Source: JAFGDH01 sp964441265
GTDB lineage: Archaea; Aenigmatarchaeota; Aenigmatarchaeia; QMZP01; QMZT01
DNA: 64,000 nt
Assembly (NCBI GenBank): GCA_964441265.1
Contig: CAYYKJ010000003.1
Span: 1-64,000 of the forward strand
Reading direction: 5' to 3'
Of the stretch, positions 51,705 through 60,087 are shown in pieces. Every line of letters starts with the position of its first letter. Positions within the stretch are counted from its first letter, which is position 1. Below the pieces are notes generated by a model, which saw nothing but the letters and a program-made list of their open reading frames with translations, did no database searches and was not told where the DNA came from. Position numbers and translations under genes: made by a program.

Positions 51705-52569
51705 TCTTCCTCTTTCTGACCTCCTTCTCCACCATCAGGTTCGCTATGATGAGCAGCACGCCCCCCGCGAACACATGGGGGGTTATGACCTCGGAGAGGA
51801 CCAGCCACGCCAGAACGACTGCAGTGACCGGCTCGGCGATGAGTAGTATTATTGGTGCGTTGTGGGCACGTACTGTCTTGAGACCCAAGGCATAGAACGT
51901 GTACATGAGAAAGCTCGAAACCACCAGGCAGGAAACGAAGAGAAGGACGGGACCGTCCGGCAAAAAGACGACCGGCTCCAGGGGTATGAACAATATGCTG
52001 ATCAGCCCGCCGATGAAGAACACCCAGAAAACGACCTTCCAGTACGGCTCCCCGTGCCTCTCGAAATATCTTGTGGTGACCATGAAGCTCGCGTAGAAAA
52101 GGCCCGAAAGCAGTGCCAGCACGTTTCCGAGCATGTGCCCGCCGGCGAATTCGAACCCGTATATTATCCACACACCGGCTACCGCCAGCACTATGGCGAA
52201 CGCCTCCCATTTCTTTATTCTCTCCTTCAGAAAGAACCAGGAAAGCACAGCGGCGAAAACTGGATAGAAATACAGGAGTATGACCACATTTGAAACGGGG
52301 GCGAGAGTCATTGCCTTGACGTAAGAGATGATGCTCAGTGTCCCTCCCAGGAATCCCGCCGCGAGGAAGGGCAGGACCTCTTTCCTCTTTATCATGAGTT
52401 TTTCGATGTCTCGCCTGAAGGCTACCAGAAAGAACATGAGCACCGCCACGAAGAATATTCTGAAGAAGGAGAGGAGATAAGGGGAAACGCCGCCCCCTAT
52501 AAGCTTGACCCATATGCCGATTGTCCCGGCGAAGAATCCCCCCAGAACTAGGTAGGTGAAGCCCTTCAT
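51670..52569 (-). CDS. EamA/DMT-family transporter
   Basis: 299 residues with ten predicted membrane helices in two five-helix EamA repeats (LGGFFAGTIGIWVKLIGGG at the start; LLIAEPVTAVVLAWLVLSEV in repeat 2). The C-terminus is strongly basic (RKRKIRRKRR). Members move amino acids, nucleotide derivatives or other small metabolites; the substrate is unknown. It is single and convergent with uppP. Confidence 0.87.
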   Translation of the reverse strand: MKGFTYLVLGGFFAGTIGIWVKLIGGGVSPYLLSFFRIFFVAVLMFFLVAFRRDIEKLMIKRKEVLPFLAAGFLGGTLSIISYVKAMTLAPVSNVVILLYFYPVFAAVLSWFFLKERIKKWEAFAIVLAVAGVWIIYGFEFAGGHMLGNVLALLSGLFYASFMVTTRYFERHGEPYWKVVFWVFFIGGLISILFIPLEPVVFLPDGPVLLFVSCLVVSSFLMYTFYALGLKTVRAHNAPIILLIAEPVTAVVLAWLVLSEVITPHVFAGGVLLIIANLMVEKEVRKRKIRRKRRAEPKR

Positions 52570-52631
52570 GGATAACTCTTGTTTCCGCTAGTATAAATCC
52601 TGTTTAAAAATATGGAATACAAACCATTCAC

Positions 52632-52904
52632 ATGAACATTCTCGAGGTCCTCCCGGAATACGAGGTGAGGAGAATGAGGTCCAGATGCAACTACGGGAAC
52701 TGCCGGAAGAAGCCCGGAAAGAAGCTCACCCTGTTCGAGAAGGACCGCATATCCGGGGAGGAGAGGGATCTCATATCCCTTTTCCTCTGCACAGAACACT
52801 ACAGGAAGACCATAGATGAACTCCCGAAGAGGATGGAGCCCATAAGGGATGGCAGGAAATCAATAAAGGGTAGGGTCGCCAACACAGGAATGGTGACACA
52901 CTGA
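52632..52904 (+). CDS. Small cysteine-containing hypothetical protein
   Basis: 90 residues with ATG at 52632. A possible metal site is formed by CNYGNC near residues 19-24 and FLCTEHY near 52-58 (three Cys and one His). The remainder is charged and helical. The family is not known to me. It lies between the divergent transporter gene and tRNA-Phe. Confidence 0.62.
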   Translation: MNILEVLPEYEVRRMRSRCNYGNCRKKPGKKLTLFEKDRISGEERDLISLFLCTEHYRKTIDELPKRMEPIRDGRKSIKGRVANTGMVTH

Positions 52905-52964
52905 CGGAAAACCTATTTAAATTATTAAAGACAATAGCAAAAATAATCTCATGGCCGCCTGAAC

Positions 52965-53074
52965 GGGACGGTAGCTCAGTTCGGGAGAGCACATGGCTGA
53001 AGACCATGGAGTCGTGGGTTCAAAAACGCTTGAAGCCGAATGGTCGGCTTCCGTCGAAATTCCCACCCGTCCCA
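52965..53074 (+). tRNA. tRNA-Phe (anticodon GAA) with a T-loop intron
   Basis: Acceptor GGGACGG pairs with CCGTCCC, with base 73 = A; D and anticodon arms are contiguous (CATGG CTGAAGA CCATG). The T-stem GTGGG (53014-53018) and CCCAC (53062-53066) enclose a loop TTCAAA + T split by a 36-nt intron at 53025-53060. BHB: TTC pairs with GAA in the central helix (fourth pair A-C is a mismatch), bulges AAA and ATT; the intron holds a strong hairpin GAAGCCGA/TCGGCTTC. Mature length is 74 nt. Confidence 0.92.
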
Positions 53075-53108
53075 CTACATTTTTTAATCATCGGGCTCAA
53101 TTAGTAGT

Positions 53109-54245
53109 ATGCTTTCTGAAAGAGCGAAAAACTGCAGTCCTTCCCCGACACTCGCCATTTCCGCGAAGGCTAAGGCCCTGAAGTCTCGGGGGGAGGATGT
53201 GGTCGACCTGGGGGCAGGCCAGCCGGATTTCGACACTCCGGAACACGTAAAGAGGGCAGCCATAAGGGCAATACAGGAGGGGTTCAACAAATATACCTCC
53301 GCCTCGGGCATGCCGGAACTGAAGAAGGTCATATGCGAGAAATTCAGAAGGGACAACGGGATATCCTACAGGCCGGAGCAGATAGTGGTATCCTGCGGGG
53401 CGAAGCATTCCATACACAACATCATCCAGGCAATGATAGGTCCCGGAGACGAGGTAATGATTCCCAGACCATACTGGGTCACTTACCCGGAGCAGGTCCG
53501 ACTGGCGGGAGGGAAACCAGTAGTCATCGAAACCGGTGAGGATTTCAAGCTGAGATCCGAAAACGTGAAAGACGGTATAACCAACAAAACGAAACTGCTT
53601 CTGATGAACTCACCTAACAACCCCACGGGAGCGGTTTACGAGAAGGGGGAGATGATGAAGATAGCAGAGATCGCCCTGGAAAACGACTTCATGATAATTT
53701 CAGACGAGGTGTACGAGAACATAATCTTCGATGCTGAGCACTTCAGCGTGGCATCCATGGGGAACAAGATAAAGAACATCACCTTTACAGTGAATGCGAT
53801 AAGCAAGACCTACTGCGTGACCGGTTGGAGGCTGGGATATACTGCAGGTCCTGCGAAGGTAATGAAAGCTATAGGAAACATCCAGAGCCACACCACCTCC
53901 AATCCCGCATCCATGGTCCAGAAGGCAGCCCTGGAAGCGATTTCCGGGCCGCAGGACTTTCTGAAAGGCATGAAAGATAGATTCAGGGAAAGGAGAGACT
54001 ACATACTCAAGAGGATGGACGAGATGGGGCTGGAATGCCCCGAACCGGAGGGCGCTTTCTACGTCTTCCCCGGAATCCCCGACAATTCCAGCAAGTTCTC
54101 AGAAGAGCTCCTGGACACCGAAAGGGTGGGAGTTGTTCCGGGTATCGGATTCGGCATGGAAGGTCACATCAGAATCAGTTACGCAGCTTCTCTGGAAAGG
54201 ATAAGGGAAGGCATGGACAGGATGGAGAGGTTCCTGAAGAAATAA
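53109..54245 (+). CDS. Class I aminotransferase, aspartate aminotransferase-like
   Basis: 378 residues of the Igamma type (thermophile/archaeal AspC). The start MLSERAKNCSPSPTLAISAKA and GAGQPDFDTP are typical. Cofactor contacts include NSPNNPTGAVY, ISDEVYENI and the PLP lysine in NAISKTYCVTGWRLGY; a C-terminal Arg in HIRISYA binds the substrate carboxylate. It probably transfers amino groups between aspartate or another amino acid and 2-oxoglutarate. Aspartate links to the adjacent PEP carboxylase, which makes oxaloacetate (inference). It converges on that gene. Confidence 0.93.
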   Translation: MLSERAKNCSPSPTLAISAKAKALKSRGEDVVDLGAGQPDFDTPEHVKRAAIRAIQEGFNKYTSASGMPELKKVICEKFRRDNGISYRPEQIVVSCGAKHSIHNIIQAMIGPGDEVMIPRPYWVTYPEQVRLAGGKPVVIETGEDFKLRSENVKDGITNKTKLLLMNSPNNPTGAVYEKGEMMKIAEIALENDFMIISDEVYENIIFDAEHFSVASMGNKIKNITFTVNAISKTYCVTGWRLGYTAGPAKVMKAIGNIQSHTTSNPASMVQKAALEAISGPQDFLKGMKDRFRERRDYILKRMDEMGLECPEPEGAFYVFPGIPDNSSKFSEELLDTERVGVVPGIGFGMEGHIRISYAASLERIREGMDRMERFLKK

Positions 54246-54246
54246 T

Positions 54247-55713
54247 TCATCCCAGAAATCCGCGTATCCAAGCGGCCTGGGTCACATGGTCCTTTATGGA
54301 TTCCATGCGGTTCTTCCCGAGATCGGATATTATCTCCCCGGTGACCTTCCTGTGTTTTTCGTTTTCGCTGAACTCGACCAGCTCCAGGGACCTTTTCATG
54401 TTCTTCTCCAGGCCCGGAGGGAGGATTTTGAAAACCTCCTTGTTGAAGTAGGGGAACGAGCATTTCAGGTCGTTGTCAAACCCCCTATATACTTCCCTCA
54501 CATATTCCAGATCCTTCTCGCTGAGGGCGTGGAGTCCCAGCATCTCCGGGGGTAGGCCTATCGAATAAAGGGAGGCGCAGAATTTGATTGCCCTCGGAAG
54601 GGAAATCCCCTTCGTGCTCCTTGAATAGCCGAAAAGTCCTATATGGAGCTTCCTCTTCCTTCTGGGGGGCACATTTCTCGAGACCATGTTTATGAGGGGG
54701 GCGAGTGCCTGTATCTGTTTCTGATACTCTCCTGAAACCTTGTCTATTATTGCCCTGCATCTATCGACGTCCATCATCGTGGGCCTGCCCCTGTTCGTGG
54801 AGTTGAGCGTATCGATCGCCCTGGTCACGTCCCTTTCCGCGTGATCGTACTTGAAGGAGGACTGGGCGGAAAAGGTCTGGACGCTGGGGTATTCCCTGAG
54901 GGTGTTGTTGAGATTGGGAGGATTGAAGTTTCCCCTGAAAGGAACGGAACCCACCCCTATTACAGGGAGAATCGGGATTGACAGCTCCTCCTCCAGGGAA
55001 TGCAGCTTGCTGAGAGCTATCTTGTTGATCAGGACCGCGTTCATGAGACCGTAGTTGAGCGCGGGATCGCTTCTGGCCAGGAACACCCTCTGATAGTCGG
55101 GATCCTTCCCCTCAAGATATTTCCTTACCAGGTCGTCCGAGTTTATCATGCTCTCCCTGTTTTCCACCAGGGGAGTCACTTTGATCTCTTCGGGTCTGAA
55201 ATCCCCTATCCATTCGGAAATGCGCTTCCCGCCCGGAAGCGATTTCTGCTTCTTCCCGACCACGAAATCCCTGTAGTAATTGTATATCATCTCCAGCGAC
55301 TCGTAGTTTGTGGTCATTGGCAGGAACACCTCGAATATGGGAGGTATGTCGTCTCCGTAGAATAACTTCGCTATGTCATAGCTCCTGGGTATGCTTTCCA
55401 GCGTTTCCAGGAGTATCTTGGCCTCGGGCTTCTCGACCTCCGGGTTGGGAACCCTCAGTGTGAGGAAGAAATCCCTGCCCAGTATGTTTTTTCGGAAGAA
55501 CGACTCGTACTTGGAGACCAGCTTCTTCACAACGAAGGAATCCACTTCCTTCCCCTCGGCGTCCCACATCTGCTCCCTGGCTCCCAGATGGGAGAAAACG
55601 AAGAATGCCTCCTTTATCTCGTCCTCCCCTCCCATGACCTCGTTCTCCGCGAAGAAGGGCGTGTTCACGTTGTCCGGGTGCTGGGTGCTCATGACCCGTG
55701 ATACCTTGATCAT
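54247..55713 (-). CDS. ppcA: Phosphoenolpyruvate carboxylase, archaeal type
   Basis: 488 residues from ATG 55713 (MIKVSRVMSTQHPDNVNTPFF), the standard PpcA length, much shorter than bacterial PEPC. Family signatures are MSTQHPDN at the start, VFLPMTTNYESLEMIYNYY, FLARSDPALNYGLMNAVL and VGSVPFRGNFNPPN. It carboxylates PEP to oxaloacetate, replenishing the tricarboxylic acid pathway and feeding aspartate. The next aminotransferase could use that product. Confidence 0.95.
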   Translation of the reverse strand: MIKVSRVMSTQHPDNVNTPFFAENEVMGGEDEIKEAFFVFSHLGAREQMWDAEGKEVDSFVVKKLVSKYESFFRKNILGRDFFLTLRVPNPEVEKPEAKILLETLESIPRSYDIAKLFYGDDIPPIFEVFLPMTTNYESLEMIYNYYRDFVVGKKQKSLPGGKRISEWIGDFRPEEIKVTPLVENRESMINSDDLVRKYLEGKDPDYQRVFLARSDPALNYGLMNAVLINKIALSKLHSLEEELSIPILPVIGVGSVPFRGNFNPPNLNNTLREYPSVQTFSAQSSFKYDHAERDVTRAIDTLNSTNRGRPTMMDVDRCRAIIDKVSGEYQKQIQALAPLINMVSRNVPPRRKRKLHIGLFGYSRSTKGISLPRAIKFCASLYSIGLPPEMLGLHALSEKDLEYVREVYRGFDNDLKCSFPYFNKEVFKILPPGLEKNMKRSLELVEFSENEKHRKVTGEIISDLGKNRMESIKDHVTQAAWIRGFLG

Positions 55714-55777
55714 ATCATTCGCCTTGGAGTTATATTGCAAGAAAAGCAATAAAAAGATGAAATATTCATTTAAACCC

Positions 55778-56854
55778 ATGAGAAAAACCAGAGAGGGCGG
55801 GGTAGAATTCTTCGTGCCCGATGAATCTCTGACCAGGAAGTCAAGGGTTTTCTACAACCCCGCCATGGAATACCAGAGGGACGTGACCATATCCTGCCTG
55901 AAGGTCTCGAAGCCCTCGGAAGCTCTCCTCCCTCTGGCAGCCTCCGGGGTCCGGGGGATCAGGATACTGAAGGAGGTCCCGGATGCTGAAAAGGTCACCT
56001 TCAACGACGCCAACCCCAGCGCATGCAGGCTGGCGGAGAGGAATCTCATGCTGAACAGGATCCCGAAGAAATCCTTCGATATAAGGAATGAAGACGCCCG
56101 GAAAGTGTTGCTGGAGGGGAGATACGACTACGTGGACATCGATCCCTTCGGGTCGCCGATAGACTTCCTCAGAAATGTGGGATCGTGTGTGAAGGACGGG
56201 TCGCTTCTCGGGGTCACGGCCACCGATTCCGGCGCCCTCGCGGGTAAATTCACCAAAGCCTGTCTCCGCAGATACGGTGTCAGGGTGATCAGGACGGATT
56301 TCCCCAAGGAGCTGGGCGTGCGGGTACTCATAACCTCAATAATGCAGAATCTATCCTCCAGCGACATGACCTTCATCCCCCTTTATTCCCACGGGAACCA
56401 TTACTTCAGGGTGATCGGGAGGATTGAGAGGGGAGCAAAAAAATCAGACCGGGACCTGAAAAAAATACGGATGGTGTCCTACTGTCCCAAATGCATGAGG
56501 AGAGAGATAGGGATCAGGGAAACATGCGATTGCGGATCCCCTTATTCGCACATAGGGCCCATATGGACCGGGCCCACGAAGAGCACGGATTTCGTGAAAA
56601 AGGCATTGCAGGAATTCCTGAACTCCGGTTTCAGAAAACCGAAGGAACTGCAGACCTGCTCCGAGGAGATCGACCAGCCGTTCTATTATGATCTCCACTC
56701 AATATCCAAGAAACTGAGAAAGGGACCGCCCAAGCTGGACCACCTCATGTCGGAACTGAAAAACAAGGGCTTCAAATGCTCAAGGACCAGGTTCCTACTG
56801 AACGGCTTCAGAACGGATGCTGGCATCGGGACGATAAATAAGATAATAGGATGA
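55778..56854 (+). CDS. trm1: tRNA (guanine26-N2)-dimethyltransferase Trm1
   Basis: 358 residues from ATG 55778 (another ATG at 55757 is in frame; either could start). The N-terminal Rossmann methyltransferase domain shows REGGVEFFVP, VFYNPAMEYQRDV, LPLAASGVRGIR (SAM loop), VDIDPFGSPIDF and VTATDSGALAG. The C-terminal Trm1 domain has a zinc site (CPKCMRREIG...CDCG) and GPIWTGPTKS. It methylates G26 of tRNA. Divergent from ppcA. Confidence 0.95.
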   Translation: MRKTREGGVEFFVPDESLTRKSRVFYNPAMEYQRDVTISCLKVSKPSEALLPLAASGVRGIRILKEVPDAEKVTFNDANPSACRLAERNLMLNRIPKKSFDIRNEDARKVLLEGRYDYVDIDPFGSPIDFLRNVGSCVKDGSLLGVTATDSGALAGKFTKACLRRYGVRVIRTDFPKELGVRVLITSIMQNLSSSDMTFIPLYSHGNHYFRVIGRIERGAKKSDRDLKKIRMVSYCPKCMRREIGIRETCDCGSPYSHIGPIWTGPTKSTDFVKKALQEFLNSGFRKPKELQTCSEEIDQPFYYDLHSISKKLRKGPPKLDHLMSELKNKGFKCSRTRFLLNGFRTDAGIGTINKIIG

Positions 56855-56859
56855 GGAAT

Positions 56860-57822
56860 TCACTCTTTTATTTCCTCTTCGTCTTCCTTGACCTTTTCCT
56901 CGACCTCGTCCTTTATCCCCAGCTTCTCCACCACCTCTTTGTACCTGTTGCGGATGGTGACCTCGGTGACGCCTATGGCGTCCGCCACCTCCCTCTGGGT
57001 CTTCTTCTTTCCCTCGAGGACGGCAGATATGTAAAGTGCAGCGGCCGCGACCCCGATCGGACCCTTTCCGGAGGTCACGTCATAGCTGGTGGCCTTGTCG
57101 AGTATCTTTACAGCCCTGACCTGGACCTTTTCGTCCAGACCGAGCAGCGAACCGAATCTAGGGATGTAATCCTGGGGCTTTGCGGGCAGTATCCTTATGC
57201 CCAGCTTTCTCGCTATGTATCTGTATGTCTTGCCTATGTCCCTCTTGGATATACCGGATGCGTTGGAAATCTCGTCCAGCGTCCTGGGAGCTCCCTCCTC
57301 CCTGCAGGTGGTATAAAGCAGGGCGGCAATTATGGACTCGGTCGATCTTCCCCTCACCAGACCCCTTTCCACTGCCTTTTCGTAGAGCTTGGCCACCCTC
57401 TCGTGTATGGCCTGGGAAAGGTTGAGATAGGATATGAGCCTCTGAAGTTCTGAGAATGCGAATGAAAGGTTTCTGTCTTTTGATTTTATGAGCCTCTTGT
57501 GCCACTTGGAGAGCCTGTAATACTGGGCCCTTTTCTTGGCGGCTACCTTGAAGAGTTCACCCCGTCCCTTTCCGATCTCGGTGGTGATCCCCTGGTCGTG
57601 CTTGGTGACGGTCAAGGGGGCTCCTGTCCGGACCCTTCTCGACCTCTGGTTGTCGTCGAAGGCCCTCCATTCCTGGCTTGTGTCTATTACCGACTGGTTT
57701 ATGACCAGCCCGCACTTGGAGCAGACCATCTCCCCCCTCGAAGAATCATAACGTATGTTTTCGCTCTTGCATTCCGGACAAACTGTCTTTCTTTCCTCTT
57801 TCTTTTTGATTTTTTGGGTCAT
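56860..57822 (-). CDS. tfb: Transcription initiation factor B (TFB / TFIIB)
   Basis: 320 residues. An N-terminal zinc ribbon (CPECKSENIRYDSSRGEMVCSKCG) is followed by the B-reader/linker (EWRAFDDNQRSRRVRTGAP) and two cyclin-like repeats (SFAFSELQRLISYLNL and VTSGKGPIGVAAAALYISAV). A helix-turn-helix (TQREVADAIGVTEVTIRNRY) recognises the BRE. The last residues are acidic. It recruits RNA polymerase to TATA-bound TBP. A GGGGGT Shine-Dalgarno-like stretch precedes the ATG. Confidence 0.97.
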   Translation of the reverse strand: MTQKIKKKEERKTVCPECKSENIRYDSSRGEMVCSKCGLVINQSVIDTSQEWRAFDDNQRSRRVRTGAPLTVTKHDQGITTEIGKGRGELFKVAAKKRAQYYRLSKWHKRLIKSKDRNLSFAFSELQRLISYLNLSQAIHERVAKLYEKAVERGLVRGRSTESIIAALLYTTCREEGAPRTLDEISNASGISKRDIGKTYRYIARKLGIRILPAKPQDYIPRFGSLLGLDEKVQVRAVKILDKATSYDVTSGKGPIGVAAAALYISAVLEGKKKTQREVADAIGVTEVTIRNRYKEVVEKLGIKDEVEEKVKEDEEEIKE

Positions 57823-58022
57823 TTTACCCCCTTTTAGTGATTATAAACTCGTAAACGTTAATATAAATTTGCATAAGTTATATATAAAGATTTCTATACT
57901 CAAGTAGCGGTTTGGGACGGGCAGGAAAAACGGAACAAATCATGAAGGAACAAAACCCTTTATTAATCACCATGACAAATTACTAAGATAAGGATTTTCT
58001 CAACCAGAAACTGCTGATCACC
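57823..58022. promoter_or_regulatory. Divergent promoter gap between tfb and the aIF5A gene
   Basis: 200 bases without a gene. TATA-like TTATATATAAAG near 57878-57889 can serve tfb; TTTATTAATC near 57958-57967 lies before the aIF5A gene, with a leader of up to ~35 bases. No strong hairpin or repeat. Confidence 0.5.
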
Positions 58023-58412
58023 ATGGCGAACAAAGTTGGCGAAATAAAGGATCTGAAACCGGGGGCTTACGTCATGATGGACGGGGAGCCCTGTAGGGTG
58101 ACCAAGATCACCAAATCGAAGCCGGGAAAGCACGGCTCCACCAAGGCCAGGGTCGAGGCCGTGGGCATCTTCGACGACAAGAAGAGAACCCTGCTGAAGC
58201 CGACTTCCGCATCATGCCAGATACCAATCATACTCAAGAAGGGCGCCCAGGTTGTCAGCATAAGCGGAGGGACAGCCCAGCTGATGGACCTCGAGGACTA
58301 CTCCATGTTCGACACGGTCATCCCGGAAGGGCTCAAGAGCAAGATAGCGGCCGGGAAGGAAGTGGAATACTGGAAGATCGGTGACAGGGTAATGATAAAG
58401 ACGGCCAAGTAG
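58023..58412 (+). CDS. eif5A: Translation factor aIF5A (hypusine-modified)
   Basis: 129 residues, full length. The hypusination loop is SKPGKHGSTKARV with the modified lysine at residue 36; the SH3-like N-domain and OB-fold C-domain (PIILKKGAQVVSISGGTAQLMDLEDY) are intact. The factor helps ribosomes through difficult peptide bonds and termination once deoxyhypusine is formed from spermidine (or via agmatine in some archaea). An agmatinase-like gene lies about 300 bases downstream, in line with a polyamine link. Confidence 0.96.
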   Translation: MANKVGEIKDLKPGAYVMMDGEPCRVTKITKSKPGKHGSTKARVEAVGIFDDKKRTLLKPTSASCQIPIILKKGAQVVSISGGTAQLMDLEDYSMFDTVIPEGLKSKIAAGKEVEYWKIGDRVMIKTAK

Positions 58413-58421
58413 AACGAATTT

Positions 58422-58676
58422 CTAAATTTGCGTAATCCCCAGTTTCTCGCGATAAATTTTATCGGTCATGGCTTTCGATGCCGATTGAAAAAGGATTTCC
58501 ATCGGATCCTTCCCGGTCTTTTCGCATGGTGTTTTGAAATGCTCGACATAAGTGGGCCAGAGGGTGCCGCCCCATGCCTTTATATCTTTTTCCATGAGAT
58601 AATTTTTTCCGATTTTTAAGGCATCCTCCAAAAGCTGCTGCATCGAATGTTCCGGGGTATAATTCCTGTTTCCCAT
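58422..58676 (-). CDS. Hypothetical 84-residue helical protein
   Basis: A complete frame between the aIF5A gene and the agmatinase gene on the opposite strand. It is largely helical with one cysteine and two aromatic-rich stretches (KAWGGTLWPTYVEHF). No membrane segment or nucleic-acid motif. Family not recognised. Confidence 0.55.
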   Translation of the reverse strand: MGNRNYTPEHSMQQLLEDALKIGKNYLMEKDIKAWGGTLWPTYVEHFKTPCEKTGKDPMEILFQSASKAMTDKIYREKLGITQI

Positions 58677-58726
58677 GAAAAAAGAAAGAATCTAAATGTT
58701 TTAAATCATTGTTTTATCCTAAATCT

Positions 58727-59533
58727 ATGCTCTACAGCAAAAAGACCTTCGAATACGAACATCCCCCGGAAGAGGCGGATGTCGTTCTTATCGGGATTCC
58801 ATGGGACTTCTCCCAGACCGGCTACCCGACCAGGTACGGCCCGCTTTTCATCCGGGAGGCGATCAGGGGAATGATCGGGTATGACCCGGAGACCGGGACC
58901 AGCATATTCAAGAAATACAAATTCGCTGATCTGGGTGATGTGGAGGTTGTCCCGGGAAACTGGAAGCTCACAGAGGAGAGGATACTGGATACTGTCAAAT
59001 CAGTTTTCGAAAAAAACCCGAAAATATTCCCTGTTTTTCTCGGAGGTGACCATCTCATCACTCTGGGAATACTCAATGCAATGAAAGACACAGTGAAGGA
59101 TAAAATCACGGTCGTGGATTTCGACGCCCACAGGGACCTTCTCCCGGAATTCATGGGGGAGAAATTCTCCCACGTCACCTGGATCAGCCACGCCCTGAAG
59201 CATTCCGACGTGGTCCAGATAGGGACGAGGGCATGGTCGGAGGAGGAGAACGGGATCCTCAAAGGATCGGGGATAAAGGACGGCTTCGAAAAGACCGACA
59301 GGCCAGTTTACCTGACCGTGGACATGGACGTCTTCGATCCGGGTATCGCCCCGGAGGTCGGAACCCCGGAGCCCAATGGAATGGATCTCAAGGGTTTTCT
59401 GAAGATTCTCAGAAGGGTGGCCGGTTCAAACGTGATCGGTATGGACATAACGGAATGCGGCTCCACCGGAGTCAACTCGCCGACAGCGACGCTGGCGGCA
59501 AACATTTTCAAGAAGTTCTTCTGTTATAAATGA
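58727..59533 (+). CDS. speB: Agmatinase/arginase-family ureohydrolase
   Basis: 268 residues from ATG 58727. The binuclear manganese site is complete: FLGGDHLIT (His), VDFDAHRDLLP (Asp, His, Asp) and TVDMDVFDPGIAPEVGTP (Asp, Asp), with DITEC near the end. Such enzymes split urea from agmatine (giving putrescine), arginine or related guanidines. Location by aIF5A favours a role in polyamine or deoxyhypusine formation (inference). Substrate is not proven by sequence. Confidence 0.9.
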   Translation: MLYSKKTFEYEHPPEEADVVLIGIPWDFSQTGYPTRYGPLFIREAIRGMIGYDPETGTSIFKKYKFADLGDVEVVPGNWKLTEERILDTVKSVFEKNPKIFPVFLGGDHLITLGILNAMKDTVKDKITVVDFDAHRDLLPEFMGEKFSHVTWISHALKHSDVVQIGTRAWSEEENGILKGSGIKDGFEKTDRPVYLTVDMDVFDPGIAPEVGTPEPNGMDLKGFLKILRRVAGSNVIGMDITECGSTGVNSPTATLAANIFKKFFCYK

Positions 59534-59894
59534 AGCCCGCTGTTCCCCGGCATGAAAGGTCTGTGAAGCCGAAAATACATATAGGAAGAAGCTCCCGGGG
59601 CATTGCTTCAGCCTCAGCTCACAGGGAACAGCCAACTTCAAAGGAATCCCGCCGAAAAGTGTGGTCATCCAGCCGGTTCGCACCGGACAGGGAATCATCC
59701 CAACAGACAAGACTTCATCCTGACTGTCGAGACGGTGAGATAGCTGACAATATCCCAGAAATTGCACGCCCAAACATGGATATTGCTTTTCATGCTATCC
59801 CAATCCATATTTTGTCAGGGATTTTTATATATCTGATCTCCAGATTTTTCCGGAGTAAAATCCCTTATTTAAACCAATCTTTCAAAATAAAAAC
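59534..59894. other. 360-base gap with inverted repeats, candidate structured RNA
   Basis: No convincing protein in any frame, though a chance frame crosses it. The first 230 bases are GC-rich. They hold CTGTTCCC (about 59540) pairing with GGGAACAG (about 59623), a hairpin CCGGTTCGCACCGG near 59673-59686, GGGAATCATCCC near 59690-59701, and ATGGATATTG/CTATCCCAATCCAT near 59776-59808. An ATATAAAAA-type TATA element reads toward the minus strand near 59822-59832. I could not match SRP RNA or RNase P RNA consensus by eye. Confidence 0.35.
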
Positions 59895-60068
59895 ATGAAG
59901 AAAACAAGGATGGTCCTGTGCCCTCACTGCGATCAGGAGCAGAGGGTCAAACTCAACGCATCAAAGGTGAAATGCAAGAAATGCGGGAAGACCTTCCAAG
60001 CGGGCAAGGAGGAGTACAAGCACCCCAATCACTTCTGGCACAACCCGGACACTTCTCACCATTTCTAG
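59895..60068 (+). CDS. 57-residue zinc-ribbon protein
   Basis: Translated from ATG 59895. Two zinc knuckles (CPHC at residues 9-12 and CKKC at 27-30) form a ribbon and are followed by a His-rich tail (HPNHFWHNPDTSHHF). Upstream is an AATAAAAAC region; the T/A-rich leader includes TTATTTAAAC about 30 bases before the start. Such small ribbons often bind nucleic acid or join larger complexes; function unknown. Confidence 0.75.
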   Translation: MKKTRMVLCPHCDQEQRVKLNASKVKCKKCGKTFQAGKEEYKHPNHFWHNPDTSHHF

Positions 60069-60087
60069 AGAAACATAATCACGATCA

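Noticed and set aside
55391..55778. Trm1 frame extending upstream to 55391
   Set aside because: That stretch is antisense of the N-terminus of PEP carboxylase; Trm1 homology begins at 55778.
59534..59765. RNase P RNA or SRP RNA
   Set aside because: The conserved GAGGAAAGTCC-type and SRP helix-8 motifs were not found by eye on either strand.
59426..59898. Protein-coding frames across the 59534-59894 gap on both strands
   Set aside because: Neither frame has recognisable motifs, normal composition or a start signal, and they overlap each other and the agmatinase gene.
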